64,000 nt of DNA from Verrucomicrobiaceae bacterium (GCA_016795465.1 JAEUHK010000103.1:1-64000), one strand, 5' to 3'. Counted from the stretch's first letter, positions 34,255 to 43,346 are shown. Made by a program: numbers and translations. Notes: generated by a model from the letters alone, not told the origin.

Positions 34255-35694
34255 CTAGGCCAGCTTGTAGCAATCCGCCCACTCCGCACGCGGCGGCGGG
34301 CCTGCGAGGCGAGCATTGGCCTCGTCATTGCCGATGAAGCGCTTCGTGGCCGGATCGAATTTCAGATCGACGTTCAGATACTCGGCGATGGTGCCGAGAT
34401 TCAGCACCTGCGTGAGTTCACCGGAGACGCTGAAGGGCGACTCGGTGGTGCCGTTGCCAAGGCAGGCCTGGATGAAGCTTTCCTGGTGGCTGAGCTTCAT
34501 CGGGTGCAGTCCCATCGCGTCTTTATTCTCCACCATTTTCGCCCGTGGATAGAGGAGCGAGTGACGATCATGCGATCCGCGCTGCACGAGGTAGTCGCCC
34601 TGTTTGCGGTGGAGGAGTGATCCTGCGTTGCCGGGATTCGGGATCACCACTTTGCCGTCGGGGCCGGGGTCGCCGTATTTCTCCTCGATGTCGAATTTGA
34701 TGTCGCTGCCGGCTTTCCAGTGCAGCTCCACGGCGGGCAATTTTTCGCCACGAGCCGGGAACTCGAAGCGAATGTCCGAACTGAGCGGGTAGCTGATCTG
34801 GTTGTAGTCCGCGAGCGCCAACGGCGTGATGCGCGTTGGCAGGCCGAGCTTCAGGTGATGATGGGCGAAGTCGATGATGTGGGCACCCCAATCACCAAAC
34901 ATGCCGCCGCCGTAGAGGTGAAAGCCGCGCCAGTTGAAGGGGTGATACATCTTGCTGTAGGGCTTCACCTCCTGCGGACCGCACCAGAGGTCCCAGTTCA
35001 GCGACTCGGGCTTCGCCTCCGCCGCCGGATAGCCCTTCACAAGCGCACGCTCCGCCGCGTTCATGAACCACAGTGAGGGTGATTTCCACGCCTGGATCTT
35101 CACGATGTCATCCACGATGCCAGCCGCGAGCATCTGTTTGAACTGCTCTGCTCCGGCCGAGGTGTGGCCTTGATTGCCCATCTGCGTGACGACTTTGAAC
35201 TTCTTTTCCGCCCGCATGAGAATCTCCGCCTCTTCAAAGGTGTGCGTGAGCGGCTTCTCGACATACACATGCTTGCCCAGCGCCATCGCGCTGATGGCCG
35301 CGACGAAGTGCGTGTGATCCGGTGTCACCACGCTGACCGCGTCGATGTCCTTGCCCATCTTGTCCAACATCTCGCGGAAGTCCTGAAAGCGTTTCACATC
35401 GGGGAAAGCCTTCAAATTCTTCTCCGCGCTCTTTGCTGTGACGAAATCCACATCCGCAAAGGCCACCGGTATGGCATTTCCGGCCGCGGTGAGCCCCGGA
35501 ATGACACTGCCCGCGCGTCCTCCGACTCCGATGCAGCCCAAGTTGATGCGTCGGCTCGGCGGCAATTTCGGATTGTCCGCTGCGCGTGCGCTCGTGAGGT
35601 AAGCGGGGATGAAATTGAAGCCGAGACCTGCTGCGACCGTGTTTTGAACGAAACGACGACGCGAGGTGGTGGGAGATGTTTGGGGTGTTTTCAT
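34255..35694 (-). CDS. Tat-exported Gfo/Idh/MocA oxidoreductase
   Basis: 479 residues. A Tat signal with SRRRF at residues 11-15 ends near ARA-A. The NAD-binding motif GCIGVGGRAG is near 53-62, and VTPDHTHFVAA, then GKHVYVEKPLTH with the conserved EKP lysine near 145, mark the Gfo/Idh/MocA family. The C-terminal half has the GGGMFGDWGAHIID segment typical of exported PVC members. Such proteins are thought to oxidise or epimerise sugars in the periplasm with tightly bound cofactor. It sits in the sulfatase operon, suggesting action on the desulfated sugar. Confidence 0.9.
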   Translation of the reverse strand: MKTPQTSPTTSRRRFVQNTVAAGLGFNFIPAYLTSARAADNPKLPPSRRINLGCIGVGGRAGSVIPGLTAAGNAIPVAFADVDFVTAKSAEKNLKAFPDVKRFQDFREMLDKMGKDIDAVSVVTPDHTHFVAAISAMALGKHVYVEKPLTHTFEEAEILMRAEKKFKVVTQMGNQGHTSAGAEQFKQMLAAGIVDDIVKIQAWKSPSLWFMNAAERALVKGYPAAEAKPESLNWDLWCGPQEVKPYSKMYHPFNWRGFHLYGGGMFGDWGAHIIDFAHHHLKLGLPTRITPLALADYNQISYPLSSDIRFEFPARGEKLPAVELHWKAGSDIKFDIEEKYGDPGPDGKVVIPNPGNAGSLLHRKQGDYLVQRGSHDRHSLLYPRAKMVENKDAMGLHPMKLSHQESFIQACLGNGTTESPFSVSGELTQVLNLGTIAEYLNVDLKFDPATKRFIGNDEANARLAGPPPRAEWADCYKLA

Positions 35695-35758
35695 GGTTCA
35701 GGAAACGAGTAGGATAATTGGCGCTGGGAATCGGAGAGATAACTCAATGAAAGAGGCC

Positions 35759-36199
35759 TCACTTTCGAGGATAAGGCCCGAGATGCTCATGCGCGATGAG
35801 CCATCGGCCATCCACTTTGCGCAAGATGGTGGTGCCGCGACCACCGCCAGCCGATTCCTCGCCGCTGATGAGCCCCTTCCACCGGAACTCATAGTGACAA
35901 GTGGCCACGTCCTCCGTGACCACCGTCCACACGATGTCGTGAAGGCTGAAGACCTCGTTTTCGATCAGCTTGAAGGTCTTCTCAAAGGCTGCCTTGGCCG
36001 CAGCATGTCCAATGAAGGTGTCCTCCGTGAAAATGAACACGGCATCTGCCGCGACATGCGGAGCGATCCGATCCCACGAATGCGTGTTCAGGACCTCGAC
36101 GTAGGCGGAGAGAGTGGTGGCGTGGTTCATCGTGGTTTCAGCGGCTGACAACGAAACGATGAGAAGGCCGCCAAAGAGCGCCAGAAGGAGTTTTTTCAT
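35759..36199 (-). CDS. Exported SnoaL/NTF2-like protein
   Basis: 146 residues with a signal peptide (KKLLLALFGGLLIVSLSAA). The rest is a single NTF2/SnoaL-like fold: LSAYVEVLNTHSWDRIAPHVA, AVFIFTEDTFIGHAAAKAAFEKTF, a beta pair EDVATCHYEFRWKG, and the closing RKVDGRWLIAHEHLGPYP. Such domains bind or convert small molecules; function is not assigned. It is the first gene of the sulfatase operon on this strand, 64 bp before the Gfo/Idh gene, and is divergent from the sialidase-like gene with 74 bp between, a likely shared promoter region. Confidence 0.8.
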   Translation of the reverse strand: MKKLLLALFGGLLIVSLSAAETTMNHATTLSAYVEVLNTHSWDRIAPHVAADAVFIFTEDTFIGHAAAKAAFEKTFKLIENEVFSLHDIVWTVVTEDVATCHYEFRWKGLISGEESAGGGRGTTILRKVDGRWLIAHEHLGPYPRK

Positions 36200-36273
36200 G
36201 GGGCTGGGTGGTTTGATATAAAACGCGGGCACAGACCCGACATCTCATCACGTTTCACAATGACACGCCCATC

Positions 36274-38067
36274 ATGAATTCCTTTATTCAATGCGCCACG
36301 CTGGCGTTTTGCCTGATTTGCAGCGCTGGCGAGCTTCCACGTATGCTTTTTCTCGAAGACGCGGGACACGATCCCACCGCGCCGAGCGGCACGCGGTCGG
36401 GTTTTGCCATCCTGCGGCGCGAGGACGGCAGCTTTTGCTTCTACAATCCTTACGCACCGAGTTCCGAACCGCTTCGATTGCCGGATGCGAAGGGCGAACA
36501 GCACACGCTGCGGCCTGCATTGCCCGAAAGCCTCGCCCAATCAAAAACGCTCATCGACAGCGGTATCCTTAACAACACGCAGACGCTGCTCTCAGCCGAT
36601 GGCACGGTGCGCAGTATCACGGTGAAAGCCGAAAAGCACAGCAAAGAGGACGCGGCACGCATCGGCCTGCCGATGTATCTCGACATGTGGTATCGCCAAG
36701 GCACTGCGCAGGCTGTTTCTAAGCCGGTTCGGACTTGGCGAGGCTACAATGGATCTCAAATGGAGTATCAGCGGCTCGCCAGCGGGCGACTGCTCGTGCC
36801 GCATGGCAGCTATCTTCCTTTTGCCAAGGCCGCACCTCCCACCGGTCGCCACGAAACGGTGATTGAGTATTCCGATGATGGCGGCACGAACTGGCAGCTC
36901 AGTGCTTCCAAGCTCACCTCGCCCTGCTACGAAGACTACAACGGTTCCAACGAAGGCGCCTGCGAGCCCTGCTTCGAAGAACTCCGCGACGGCTCGATCT
37001 GGATGCTCATGCGCACGCAGGCTGGTTGCCTCTACGAGTCCATTTCCAAAGACAACGGCACCACCTGGTCCGCCGCAGCGCCCTCGCGCTTCCGTACATC
37101 CACGGGTCCAGCCAATCTGCTCCGTCACCGCGATGGACGGCTCGTTTTGACCTGGAACAACTGCGAACTGCCGCCGAAGCACGAAGGTGTGGGCGTGTAT
37201 GGCGGACGCGATGCCTTGCACATCGCCATCTCCGACGACGACGGCCGCACATGGCGGGGATTTCGCGAGATCTACCTCGATCATCGCCGCAACGACAATC
37301 CTGCTGCCTCGGGAGATCGCGGCACGGCTTATCCCCTCGCCGCATTCACGGATGAGGGCAAAATCGTCGTCCTAGCCGGCCAGGGCAAAGGCGGACGCAA
37401 TCCCATCCTCGTCGATCCCGATTGGATCACCGCCACCACCGCTGAATGCGACTTCCGCGACAGTCTCGTGCAATGGGCCGTCTATCAGCACACCGGCCCC
37501 GCGAAACGTTGGTGGCGTGCGCGCCGCGTCGGCTGCGGCCTCATCGACACTCCGGATGAACCCGGCACGCAAAGCCTGCATGTGCGCAATCCTGACGAAC
37601 CCGATACCGCCGTCTGGAACTTCCCCAACGGCTGGCGCGGCGAGCTCACCGTGCGCCTGCGTCTCCCCTCCGGCTCACAAGGCGCGATCTTCTCCCTCAA
37701 CGACCGCTTCTTCGATCCCCCGAACACTCTCGGCGATGATCTCGCCATTTTCCAAGCCCGCGTGACCACCGACGCCGCCAAACCCGAGACTTGGCATAGG
37801 CTTTCCCTCCGCTGGGACCTCACTCGTGGCGAATGCGAGCAACGACTCGATGACCAGCTCATCGCCACTCACAAATTTCGGCACCGCACCCTCAACGGCG
37901 TCAGCTACCTCCGCATTCGCTCCGCTGCTCACAAGCCCGATCCTCATGGCGTGATCATCCGCCACGTGAAGGCGGCCATTTCTGATCCCAACGCGCCCGC
38001 GATCGCTCGCGAAGAACAAGATGCTTATCAAGAAGACTACGTGAAGACCGTCGTGCCGCGCTGGTGA
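36274..38067 (+). CDS. Secreted sialidase-like (BNR repeat) protein
   Basis: 597 residues with a signal peptide (FIQCATLAFCLICSAG). Asp-box/BNR repeats SDDGGTNW, SKDNGTTW and SDDDGRTW lie near residues 207, 256 and 325, giving a six-bladed sialidase fold. The region GACEPCFEELRDGSIWMLMRT holds the conserved Glu, and the Arg residues in LRHRDGRLVLTW fit a family active site. A C-terminal beta-sandwich of about 150 residues (GWRGELTVRLRLPSG) resembles a carbohydrate-binding domain. Predicted exo-glycosidase or glycan-binding protein; true sialidase activity is not proven. Divergent from the sulfatase operon, it probably works on the same glycan. Confidence 0.82.
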   Translation: MNSFIQCATLAFCLICSAGELPRMLFLEDAGHDPTAPSGTRSGFAILRREDGSFCFYNPYAPSSEPLRLPDAKGEQHTLRPALPESLAQSKTLIDSGILNNTQTLLSADGTVRSITVKAEKHSKEDAARIGLPMYLDMWYRQGTAQAVSKPVRTWRGYNGSQMEYQRLASGRLLVPHGSYLPFAKAAPPTGRHETVIEYSDDGGTNWQLSASKLTSPCYEDYNGSNEGACEPCFEELRDGSIWMLMRTQAGCLYESISKDNGTTWSAAAPSRFRTSTGPANLLRHRDGRLVLTWNNCELPPKHEGVGVYGGRDALHIAISDDDGRTWRGFREIYLDHRRNDNPAASGDRGTAYPLAAFTDEGKIVVLAGQGKGGRNPILVDPDWITATTAECDFRDSLVQWAVYQHTGPAKRWWRARRVGCGLIDTPDEPGTQSLHVRNPDEPDTAVWNFPNGWRGELTVRLRLPSGSQGAIFSLNDRFFDPPNTLGDDLAIFQARVTTDAAKPETWHRLSLRWDLTRGECEQRLDDQLIATHKFRHRTLNGVSYLRIRSAAHKPDPHGVIIRHVKAAISDPNAPAIAREEQDAYQEDYVKTVVPRW

Positions 38068-38074
38068 GTCACAC

Positions 38075-38746
38075 TCACTTCGCCTTTGCGCTCCACAACG
38101 CCACATTGCGAAACTGGGCACCTTCAGCCCGGGCGACGAAACCCACGCGGCCTTTGCGCTCCTTGAAACGCTCGTGGCTGGCTTCGAGGACGTGGGCGTC
38201 GATTTTCGCCATGAAGCGTTCGCCGCAGATTTCGATGGTGATGCGATGCCAGGTGTTGGGATCGAGTTTGACCTCGATCTTCTTCAGTTCCTCGCGCCGC
38301 GTCTCCTTGGCGATACCGCTCATCTTTTGAATCCAGATGGACGTGGGCGTGATCATGACGCGACCTTGATGCAGGTTCGGTTTGTTCGTGTCGCGGCACA
38401 CAAAACCAACCTGTGGCGAGGGGCCCAGCTTGAACTCGGCGGTCAACACATAGTCGCCGAGGTCCACAATGTGCTCGCAGACGGCCTCGTGGCCATTCGG
38501 GCGCTTATCACTCGGACCTTCCTGCACGGCATAAGCCGCGCTATCCTTGATGCTCCACGTGCCGATGCCTTGCCGCCAGCCTTCCGTGCCTGGCTGTCTC
38601 TCTTTGGCAAAGGATTCCGGCTTATCAAAGGCCTCGGCGGAGATCAGCTTGTCCACCGCACACATCTGCGTGGCTGGCACTGCAGGGGTTTGAGCATGCA
38701 AAGAGGGGGCGAGGACAACAAGGCAGAGCAGAAGTCGGCTTTTCAT
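38075..38746 (-). CDS. Exported DUF1080-like (concanavalin-fold) protein
   Basis: 223 residues with a signal peptide (LLLCLVVLAPSLHA). The pattern WRQGIGTWSIKDSAAY, YVLTAEFKLGPSPQVGFVCRD, WHRITIEICGERFMAKIDAHVLEA and KGRVGFVARAEGAQFRNVALW is that of the DUF1080/laminin-G-like jelly-roll found in many secreted PVC proteins. It probably binds or cleaves carbohydrates. I chose the start at 38746 for the signal peptide. It is convergent with the sialidase-like gene, 7 bp apart at the stops. Confidence 0.83.
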   Translation of the reverse strand: MKSRLLLCLVVLAPSLHAQTPAVPATQMCAVDKLISAEAFDKPESFAKERQPGTEGWRQGIGTWSIKDSAAYAVQEGPSDKRPNGHEAVCEHIVDLGDYVLTAEFKLGPSPQVGFVCRDTNKPNLHQGRVMITPTSIWIQKMSGIAKETRREELKKIEVKLDPNTWHRITIEICGERFMAKIDAHVLEASHERFKERKGRVGFVARAEGAQFRNVALWSAKAK

Positions 38747-38785
38747 GTGAAGAACAAAACGCTGGCGTTCGAGAGACATGACAAC

Positions 38786-38825
38786 AAAAAGCCCTGTGAG
38801 GTTTCCCCCACAGGGCTTTTGTTTT
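38786..38825 (-). terminator. Rho-independent terminator after ppdK
   Basis: AAAAGCCCTGTG and CACAGGGCTTTT make a perfect 12-bp stem with a 10-base loop. It is followed by a T-rich run on both strands. It is placed 42 bp downstream of the ppdK stop. Confidence 0.85.
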
Positions 38826-38866
38826 GCGGAGTTTAGCCCGCTACAGCGGCTGGAGCCGCCGTGTGG

Positions 38867-38971
38867 TTACTTCTTCTTCGCGGCCTTCTTGGCAGCCTTC
38901 TTGGCGGCTTTCTTAGCAGGGGCCTTCTTGGCAGCCTTCTTGGCGGCTTTCTTTGCAGCTTTCTTAGCCAT
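38867..38971 (-). CDS. Possible nested histone H1-like peptide (alternative start in ppdK)
   Basis: In frame with ppdK, an ATG at 38971 would make a 34-residue peptide of almost only Ala and Lys (AKKAAKK units, one APAKK break). A purine-rich AAGAGGA lies 8-14 bases upstream, a good ribosome binding site. It resembles HC1/AlgP-like basic DNA-binding proteins. Whether it is made independently cannot be told from sequence. Confidence 0.3.
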   Translation of the reverse strand: MAKKAAKKAAKKAAKKAPAKKAAKKAAKKAAKKK

Positions 38972-41815
38972 GTTGTTTGTCCTCTTGTTGTTGGTTGCTT
39001 TGTTGTTTTGTTTTGCCGAAGCACCAGCGGAGCTGGAGCCACGGACATTTTTACCGGCGGTCGCCTTGGCGGCGGCACGCTTTTCCTCGATCGCGGCCTG
39101 CGCAGCGGCAAGGCGGGCGACGGGGACGCGGAAAGGACTGCAGCTGACGTAGGAAAGGCCCACCTTGTGGCAGAACTTCACGGAGTCAGGATCGCCACCA
39201 TGCTCGCCGCAGATGCCCAGCTTGATGTCCGGGCGGGTGCTGCGACCTTTGGTGATGGCGGTCTGGATGAGCTGGCCGACACCGGTGGTGTCGAGCGTGG
39301 CAAAGGGGTTCTTCTTGAAGATCTCGTTCTCCGTGTAGGGCATGAGGAACGAGCCCATGTCGTCACGGCTGATGCCGAGAGCGGTCTGGGTGAGGTCGTT
39401 CGTGCCGAAGGAGAAGAACTCCGCGGTCTGCGCGATCTCGTCGGCGGTGAGAGCACCACGCGGGACTTCGATCATGGTGCCGACCATGTAGCTGAACTTG
39501 ATCTTCTTCTCGGCCATGACGGCCTTGGCGACGTTGTGAATGATCTCAACCTGGAGGTCGAGCTCCTTCTTGAAGCCAACGAGCGGGACCATGACCTCAG
39601 GCTTCACCTTGATCTTCTTGGCGGCCACATCAGCGGCGGCTTCAAAGATGGCGCGAGCCTGCATGGCGGTGATTTCTGGATAGGCGATGCCGAGACGGCA
39701 GCCGCGGTGGCCGAGCATGGGGTTGAACTCATGCAGGGCGGCGACGCGGGACTTCACTTTCTCGACGGAGACGCCCATCTTCTTCGCAAGGTCTGTCTGG
39801 GCGGCTTCTTCATGCGGAACGAATTCGTGGAGGGGCGGGTCGAGCAGACGGATGGTCGCAGGCAGGCCGTTAAGGGCCTCGAAGATGCCGGTGAAGTCTT
39901 CACGCTGATACGGAAGGAGCTTCGCGAGGGCTTTTTCGCGGTCGGCGACGTTGTCAGCGAGGATCATCTCGCGAACGGCGTCGATGCGGTCACCTTCGAA
40001 GAACATGTGCTCCGTGCGGGTGAGGCCGATGCCCTGAGCGCCGAACGCGATGGCGTTTTCGGTCTGTTCCGGATTGTCGGCATTCGTGCGCACCTGCAGG
40101 CGGGCGGCCTTACCGCACCAGCTCATGAGGGTCTGGAAGCTCTTGTACTTCTCGGTGGCCTGAGCGGCCTTGTCACCGTGAAGAGCACCCGTGACGATGG
40201 AGGACGGACCCGTCTTGATTTTGCCACCGTAGATCGTGCCGGCGGTGCCGTCGATGCTGAGGCTGTCTTTGCCTTCGTGGAAGACTTCACCAGCGATGGT
40301 GACGGTCTTCTTGTCGTAGTCGATTTCAACGGCGGAGGCACCGCAGATGCAAACCTTGCCCATCTGACGGGCGACGAGCGCGGCGTGGCTGGAAACACCA
40401 CCTTTGGCAGTGAGGATGCCAGCGGCGGCGATCATGCCACGAAGGTCTTCCGGGGAAGTTTCGTTGCGGACGAGGAGAACGGTCTCACCGGCTTCCGCAG
40501 CGGCGGCGGCACGGTTTGCATTAAGATAGATGGTGCCGGAGGCAGCACCAGGACCGGCGGGAAGGCCTTTGGCGAGTTCCTTGGCCTTTTTGATTTCGCT
40601 GAGGTCGAAATCAGGAGCGAGGAGCTGCTCGAGCTGGTCGGCGGGATTGCGCAGGATGGCGGTTTCCCAGTCGATGAGCTTTTCCTTCACCATGTCCATG
40701 GAGAACTTCAGCGCGGCAGCGGCGGTGCGCTTGCCATTGCGGGTCTGAAGCATGAAAAGCTTGCCCTGCTGGATGGTGAACTCGACGTCCTGCACATCCT
40801 TGAAGTGCTTTTCCAGAATGGAGCGCACTTTCATGAGCTCGGCGAAAGCCTTCGGCATTTCCTTCTGAAGCTGAGCAACGGGCTCAGGCGTGCGGACACC
40901 GGCGACGACGTCTTCACCCTGCGCATTGATCAGGAACTCACCGTAGAATTCGTTGACGCCGTTCGCAGGATTGCGGGTGAAGGCCACACCAGAACCGGAA
41001 TCGTTGCCGGTGTTGCCGTAAACCATCGCCTGCACGTTGACGGCGGTGCCCCACTCGGCGGGGATGTTGTATTTGCGGCGATACACGATCGCGCGGTCAT
41101 TCATCCAGGAGCCGAACACAGCGCCGGCGGCACCGCGAAGCTGATCCCAAGGATTGTTCGGGAAGACGTGGCCGGTGCGCTCTTTGACGAGCTGCTTGAA
41201 GCGTTTCACGAGTTCCTTCTGGTCATCGGCGGTCAGATCGGAGTCGATGATGTCCTTGTGATATTTTTCGTGCTTGTAGCCTTCGATCACGGTCTCGAAG
41301 GGCTCATGATCTTCATTTTCGCGCTTCTGCACACCGAGAACGACGTCGCCATACATCTGGATGAAGCGGCGGTAGCAGTCCCAGGCGAAACGCTCGTTGT
41401 TGGTGGCCTTGACGAGCGAGAGAACCGTCTGGTCATTCAGGCCAAGGTTCAAAATGGTGTCCATCATGCCCGGCATCGAGTCACGAGCACCGGAACGCAC
41501 GGCAACGAGCAGCGGCATGCCATTGGCGTCGCCAAATTTCGCGCCCATGATTTTTTCCATGGAGGCAATGCCAGCTTCCATCTGCTTCTGGAGATCAGCG
41601 GGATAGCTCTTCTTGTTCGCGTAGAAGTAAGTGCAGACTTCGGTGCTGATCGTGAATCCGGGAGGCACCGGGAGACCAATGCGGCTCATTTCCGCGAGGT
41701 TCGCTCCTTTGCCGCCGAGCAGCGCTTTCATGGAGCCGTCACCGTCCGCTTTTCCTGCTCCGAAGGAATAAACGTATTTCACTTTCTTTGCGCCGCTGGT
41801 TGCTTGTTTTGCCAT
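38867..41815 (-). CDS. ppdK: Pyruvate phosphate dikinase with histone-like C-terminal tail
   Basis: 982 residues; family members are usually about 880. It interconverts ATP, Pi and pyruvate with AMP, PPi and PEP. The N-terminal ATP-grasp domain has LLGGKGANLAEM near 30. The phosphohistidine is His477 in GGVSSHAALVAR, and the PEP-binding barrel ends with ICGEHGGDPDSVKFC. After about residue 910 the chain continues through a Ser/Asn/Lys linker into a 34-residue Lys/Ala run made of AKKAAKK repeats, like bacterial histone H1-like proteins. That tail begins at an internal ATG (38971) with an upstream AGAGGA, so it may be a separate gene whose upstream stop codon was lost. A clear promoter lies at 41898-41926. 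Confidence 0.93.
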   Translation of the reverse strand: MAKQATSGAKKVKYVYSFGAGKADGDGSMKALLGGKGANLAEMSRIGLPVPPGFTISTEVCTYFYANKKSYPADLQKQMEAGIASMEKIMGAKFGDANGMPLLVAVRSGARDSMPGMMDTILNLGLNDQTVLSLVKATNNERFAWDCYRRFIQMYGDVVLGVQKRENEDHEPFETVIEGYKHEKYHKDIIDSDLTADDQKELVKRFKQLVKERTGHVFPNNPWDQLRGAAGAVFGSWMNDRAIVYRRKYNIPAEWGTAVNVQAMVYGNTGNDSGSGVAFTRNPANGVNEFYGEFLINAQGEDVVAGVRTPEPVAQLQKEMPKAFAELMKVRSILEKHFKDVQDVEFTIQQGKLFMLQTRNGKRTAAAALKFSMDMVKEKLIDWETAILRNPADQLEQLLAPDFDLSEIKKAKELAKGLPAGPGAASGTIYLNANRAAAAAEAGETVLLVRNETSPEDLRGMIAAAGILTAKGGVSSHAALVARQMGKVCICGASAVEIDYDKKTVTIAGEVFHEGKDSLSIDGTAGTIYGGKIKTGPSSIVTGALHGDKAAQATEKYKSFQTLMSWCGKAARLQVRTNADNPEQTENAIAFGAQGIGLTRTEHMFFEGDRIDAVREMILADNVADREKALAKLLPYQREDFTGIFEALNGLPATIRLLDPPLHEFVPHEEAAQTDLAKKMGVSVEKVKSRVAALHEFNPMLGHRGCRLGIAYPEITAMQARAIFEAAADVAAKKIKVKPEVMVPLVGFKKELDLQVEIIHNVAKAVMAEKKIKFSYMVGTMIEVPRGALTADEIAQTAEFFSFGTNDLTQTALGISRDDMGSFLMPYTENEIFKKNPFATLDTTGVGQLIQTAITKGRSTRPDIKLGICGEHGGDPDSVKFCHKVGLSYVSCSPFRVPVARLAAAQAAIEEKRAAAKATAGKNVRGSSSAGASAKQNNKATNNKRTNNMAKKAAKKAAKKAAKKAPAKKAAKKAAKKAAKKK

Positions 41816-41897
41816 ATTGGGTTTTCGGTCGATCAATGCGATCCGTTGTGTGGGTCGATATATTGGGTGGGATTGAATCGCCGATCTATATTGCTGA

Positions 41898-41926
41898 ATT
41901 ATATGATGCAAGGTGTTTGTTGACAA
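41898..41926 (-). promoter_or_regulatory. Sigma-70-type promoter for ppdK
   Basis: On the minus strand -35 TTGTCA (41926-41921) and -10 TATAAT (41903-41898) are separated by exactly 17 bases. Transcription would start near 41890, giving a leader of about 75 nt before the ppdK start. Confidence 0.75.
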
Positions 41927-41983
41927 TGAAAAGTTCCGCGACGCAAACCGGCCAGCATCGCGAACAACATCGCGACACGGCTA

Positions 41984-42011
41984 TTGACGCGAAGAATGTT
42001 CTTCTGATAAA
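41984..42011 (+). promoter_or_regulatory. Possible promoter for the prepilin-like gene
   Basis: TTGACG (41984-41989) is followed after 16 bases by GATAAA. The -35 box is good and the -10 box weak. It points at the prepilin-like gene starting at 42093. Confidence 0.4.
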
Positions 42012-42092
42012 ACCACTCATCATCTCTTGCGGCGTGCTTTCTGTGCCCGCCACCAGCATGACCCTACCAACTCACCGTCATCCCCCAAGCAC

Positions 42093-42749
42093 ATGAAAAC
42101 ACCATCATCCAATCATTCACCTCACGGCTTCACTCTTGTGGAGTTGCTGGTTGTCGTGACCATCATCGGCATCCTGGCAGGCCTTGTTATCTCGCAGGCT
42201 CCCAAGCTGATGCAGCAAAGCCGCGAGCTTGAAGTGCGAAACGTGATCGTCGCTTTGCAAACAGGAATCCGAAATTATCAGACGGAATACAATCGCTTTC
42301 CGCTCGATCCATCACAGACAGCTTCTTCAGGTCAAGAAGACGCCCCTGCGATCCTCACCAATCAAAGCACCAGTCTTATCGATACTTTGATGGGCCCAGC
42401 GGCAAGCCAAGGTGGCACCGGTTCATCTGGCAGCGGCACCGTCAACCTGAACCCAAAGGGCATTGAATTTACCACTTTCAAAATGGCAAAGAATGGTCTG
42501 AACGGTCTCGTTGGAGCGCAGAGCCCTTACAGTCTCGTCGATCTCTGGGGCATGCCATTCTATGTTCTCTTCGACACTAATCTCGATCGTAAAATCAATA
42601 ATCCAGACCTGCAAAACCAAGATCCGAAGATCTCCCAGAACGCTGTCAGTCCTCCGCCACAGTTCCTCCCGACAGACGTGGCAATCTACAGCTCTGGCAA
42701 AGATAAAATCCAGATGACTGGCGACGATATCGTGTCGTGGCGTAACTGA
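42093..42749 (+). CDS. Type II secretion/type IV pilin-like prepilin protein
   Basis: 218 residues. A short positively charged leader is followed by the prepilin motif GFTLVELLVVVTIIGILAGL, with cleavage expected after the Gly at residue 12 and the Glu5 of the mature protein present. A pseudopilin-like region follows (QQSRELEVRNVIVALQTGIRNYQTEYNRFP), then a Ser/Gly-rich insertion and a C-terminal LWGMPFYVLFDTNLDRKINNPD with acidic residues like the calcium site of GspG. It would be processed by a prepilin peptidase and inserted in a secretion or pilus fibre. No other secretion genes are nearby. A terminator follows. Confidence 0.88.
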   Translation: MKTPSSNHSPHGFTLVELLVVVTIIGILAGLVISQAPKLMQQSRELEVRNVIVALQTGIRNYQTEYNRFPLDPSQTASSGQEDAPAILTNQSTSLIDTLMGPAASQGGTGSSGSGTVNLNPKGIEFTTFKMAKNGLNGLVGAQSPYSLVDLWGMPFYVLFDTNLDRKINNPDLQNQDPKISQNAVSPPPQFLPTDVAIYSSGKDKIQMTGDDIVSWRN

Positions 42750-42772
42750 TCCACCATCTCGTCTTCCTCCAC

Positions 42773-42804
42773 GCGGCGGTCTCCACTCGGAACCGCCGCT
42801 TTTT
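42773..42804 (+). terminator. Rho-independent terminator
   Basis: GCGGCGGT and ACCGCCGC form an 8-bp stem with an 11-base loop, followed by TTTTT. It ends the prepilin-like transcript just before the convergent nuoE stop. Confidence 0.85.
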
Positions 42805-42809
42805 CATGC

Positions 42810-43325
42810 TCACGCGTATTTCGCGAGCAAATCAGCCGTCTTCGCCGGATCGACCTTTTCGTAGAAATCGTCCTCCACCATGCAGACCGGGCCAAAGCCG
42901 CAGCTCGCGAGGCACTCGGCGAATTCGATGCTGTACTTGCCGTCGGCACTCACCGCGATCGGGTGATGGTGATCGACATGCGAGCGGTCGATGTTCGCCG
43001 TTTTGCAAAACGACTCCATCAACTCGTAGCTGCCTGCCATGGCGCAGGAAAGCGTGCGGCAGACGCGGATGTGATACTTGCCCGGGGCGCTTTGACGGAA
43101 GCCAGGATAGAAAGTCACCACTTCGAGCACTTGGATCGGCTCCAGACCGAGTTTCGCGGCCACCCAGTTCACCGCTTCCTCGCTGATGTAGCGGAAATGA
43201 TGCTGCATGAGGTGCAGCAGCGGCAGCACGGCGCTGCGTTTCGACACCGGGTAGTGCGAGATGGCCTCATCCATCTGCTTCTCCAATTCGGCTGGAACTT
43301 CGAAGGCCATGCGTGGGTCGGTCAA
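42810..43325 (-). CDS. nuoE: NADH-quinone oxidoreductase subunit E
   Basis: 171-residue thioredoxin-like subunit of respiratory complex I that binds the 2Fe-2S cluster N1a on the cytoplasmic arm. The four ligands are in CRTLSCAM near residues 89-96 and CLASCG near 138-143. The helical N-terminus (LHLMQHHFRYISEEAVNWVAAKLGL) is typical. An internal Met at residue 6 could also serve as start. It follows nuoD by 21 bp on the same strand. The partner subunit nuoF is not present downstream: the convergent prepilin gene and its terminator end the operon. Confidence 0.95.
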   Translation of the reverse strand: MTDPRMAFEVPAELEKQMDEAISHYPVSKRSAVLPLLHLMQHHFRYISEEAVNWVAAKLGLEPIQVLEVVTFYPGFRQSAPGKYHIRVCRTLSCAMAGSYELMESFCKTANIDRSHVDHHHPIAVSADGKYSIEFAECLASCGFGPVCMVEDDFYEKVDPAKTADLLAKYA

Positions 43326-43346
43326 AATCGGTTCAGGGTGAAAAAA

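Noticed and set aside
41920..41942. TTGACA on the plus strand upstream of the prepilin gene
   Set aside because: No -10 box lies at 15-19 bases; it overlaps the -35 of the strong minus-strand ppdK promoter.
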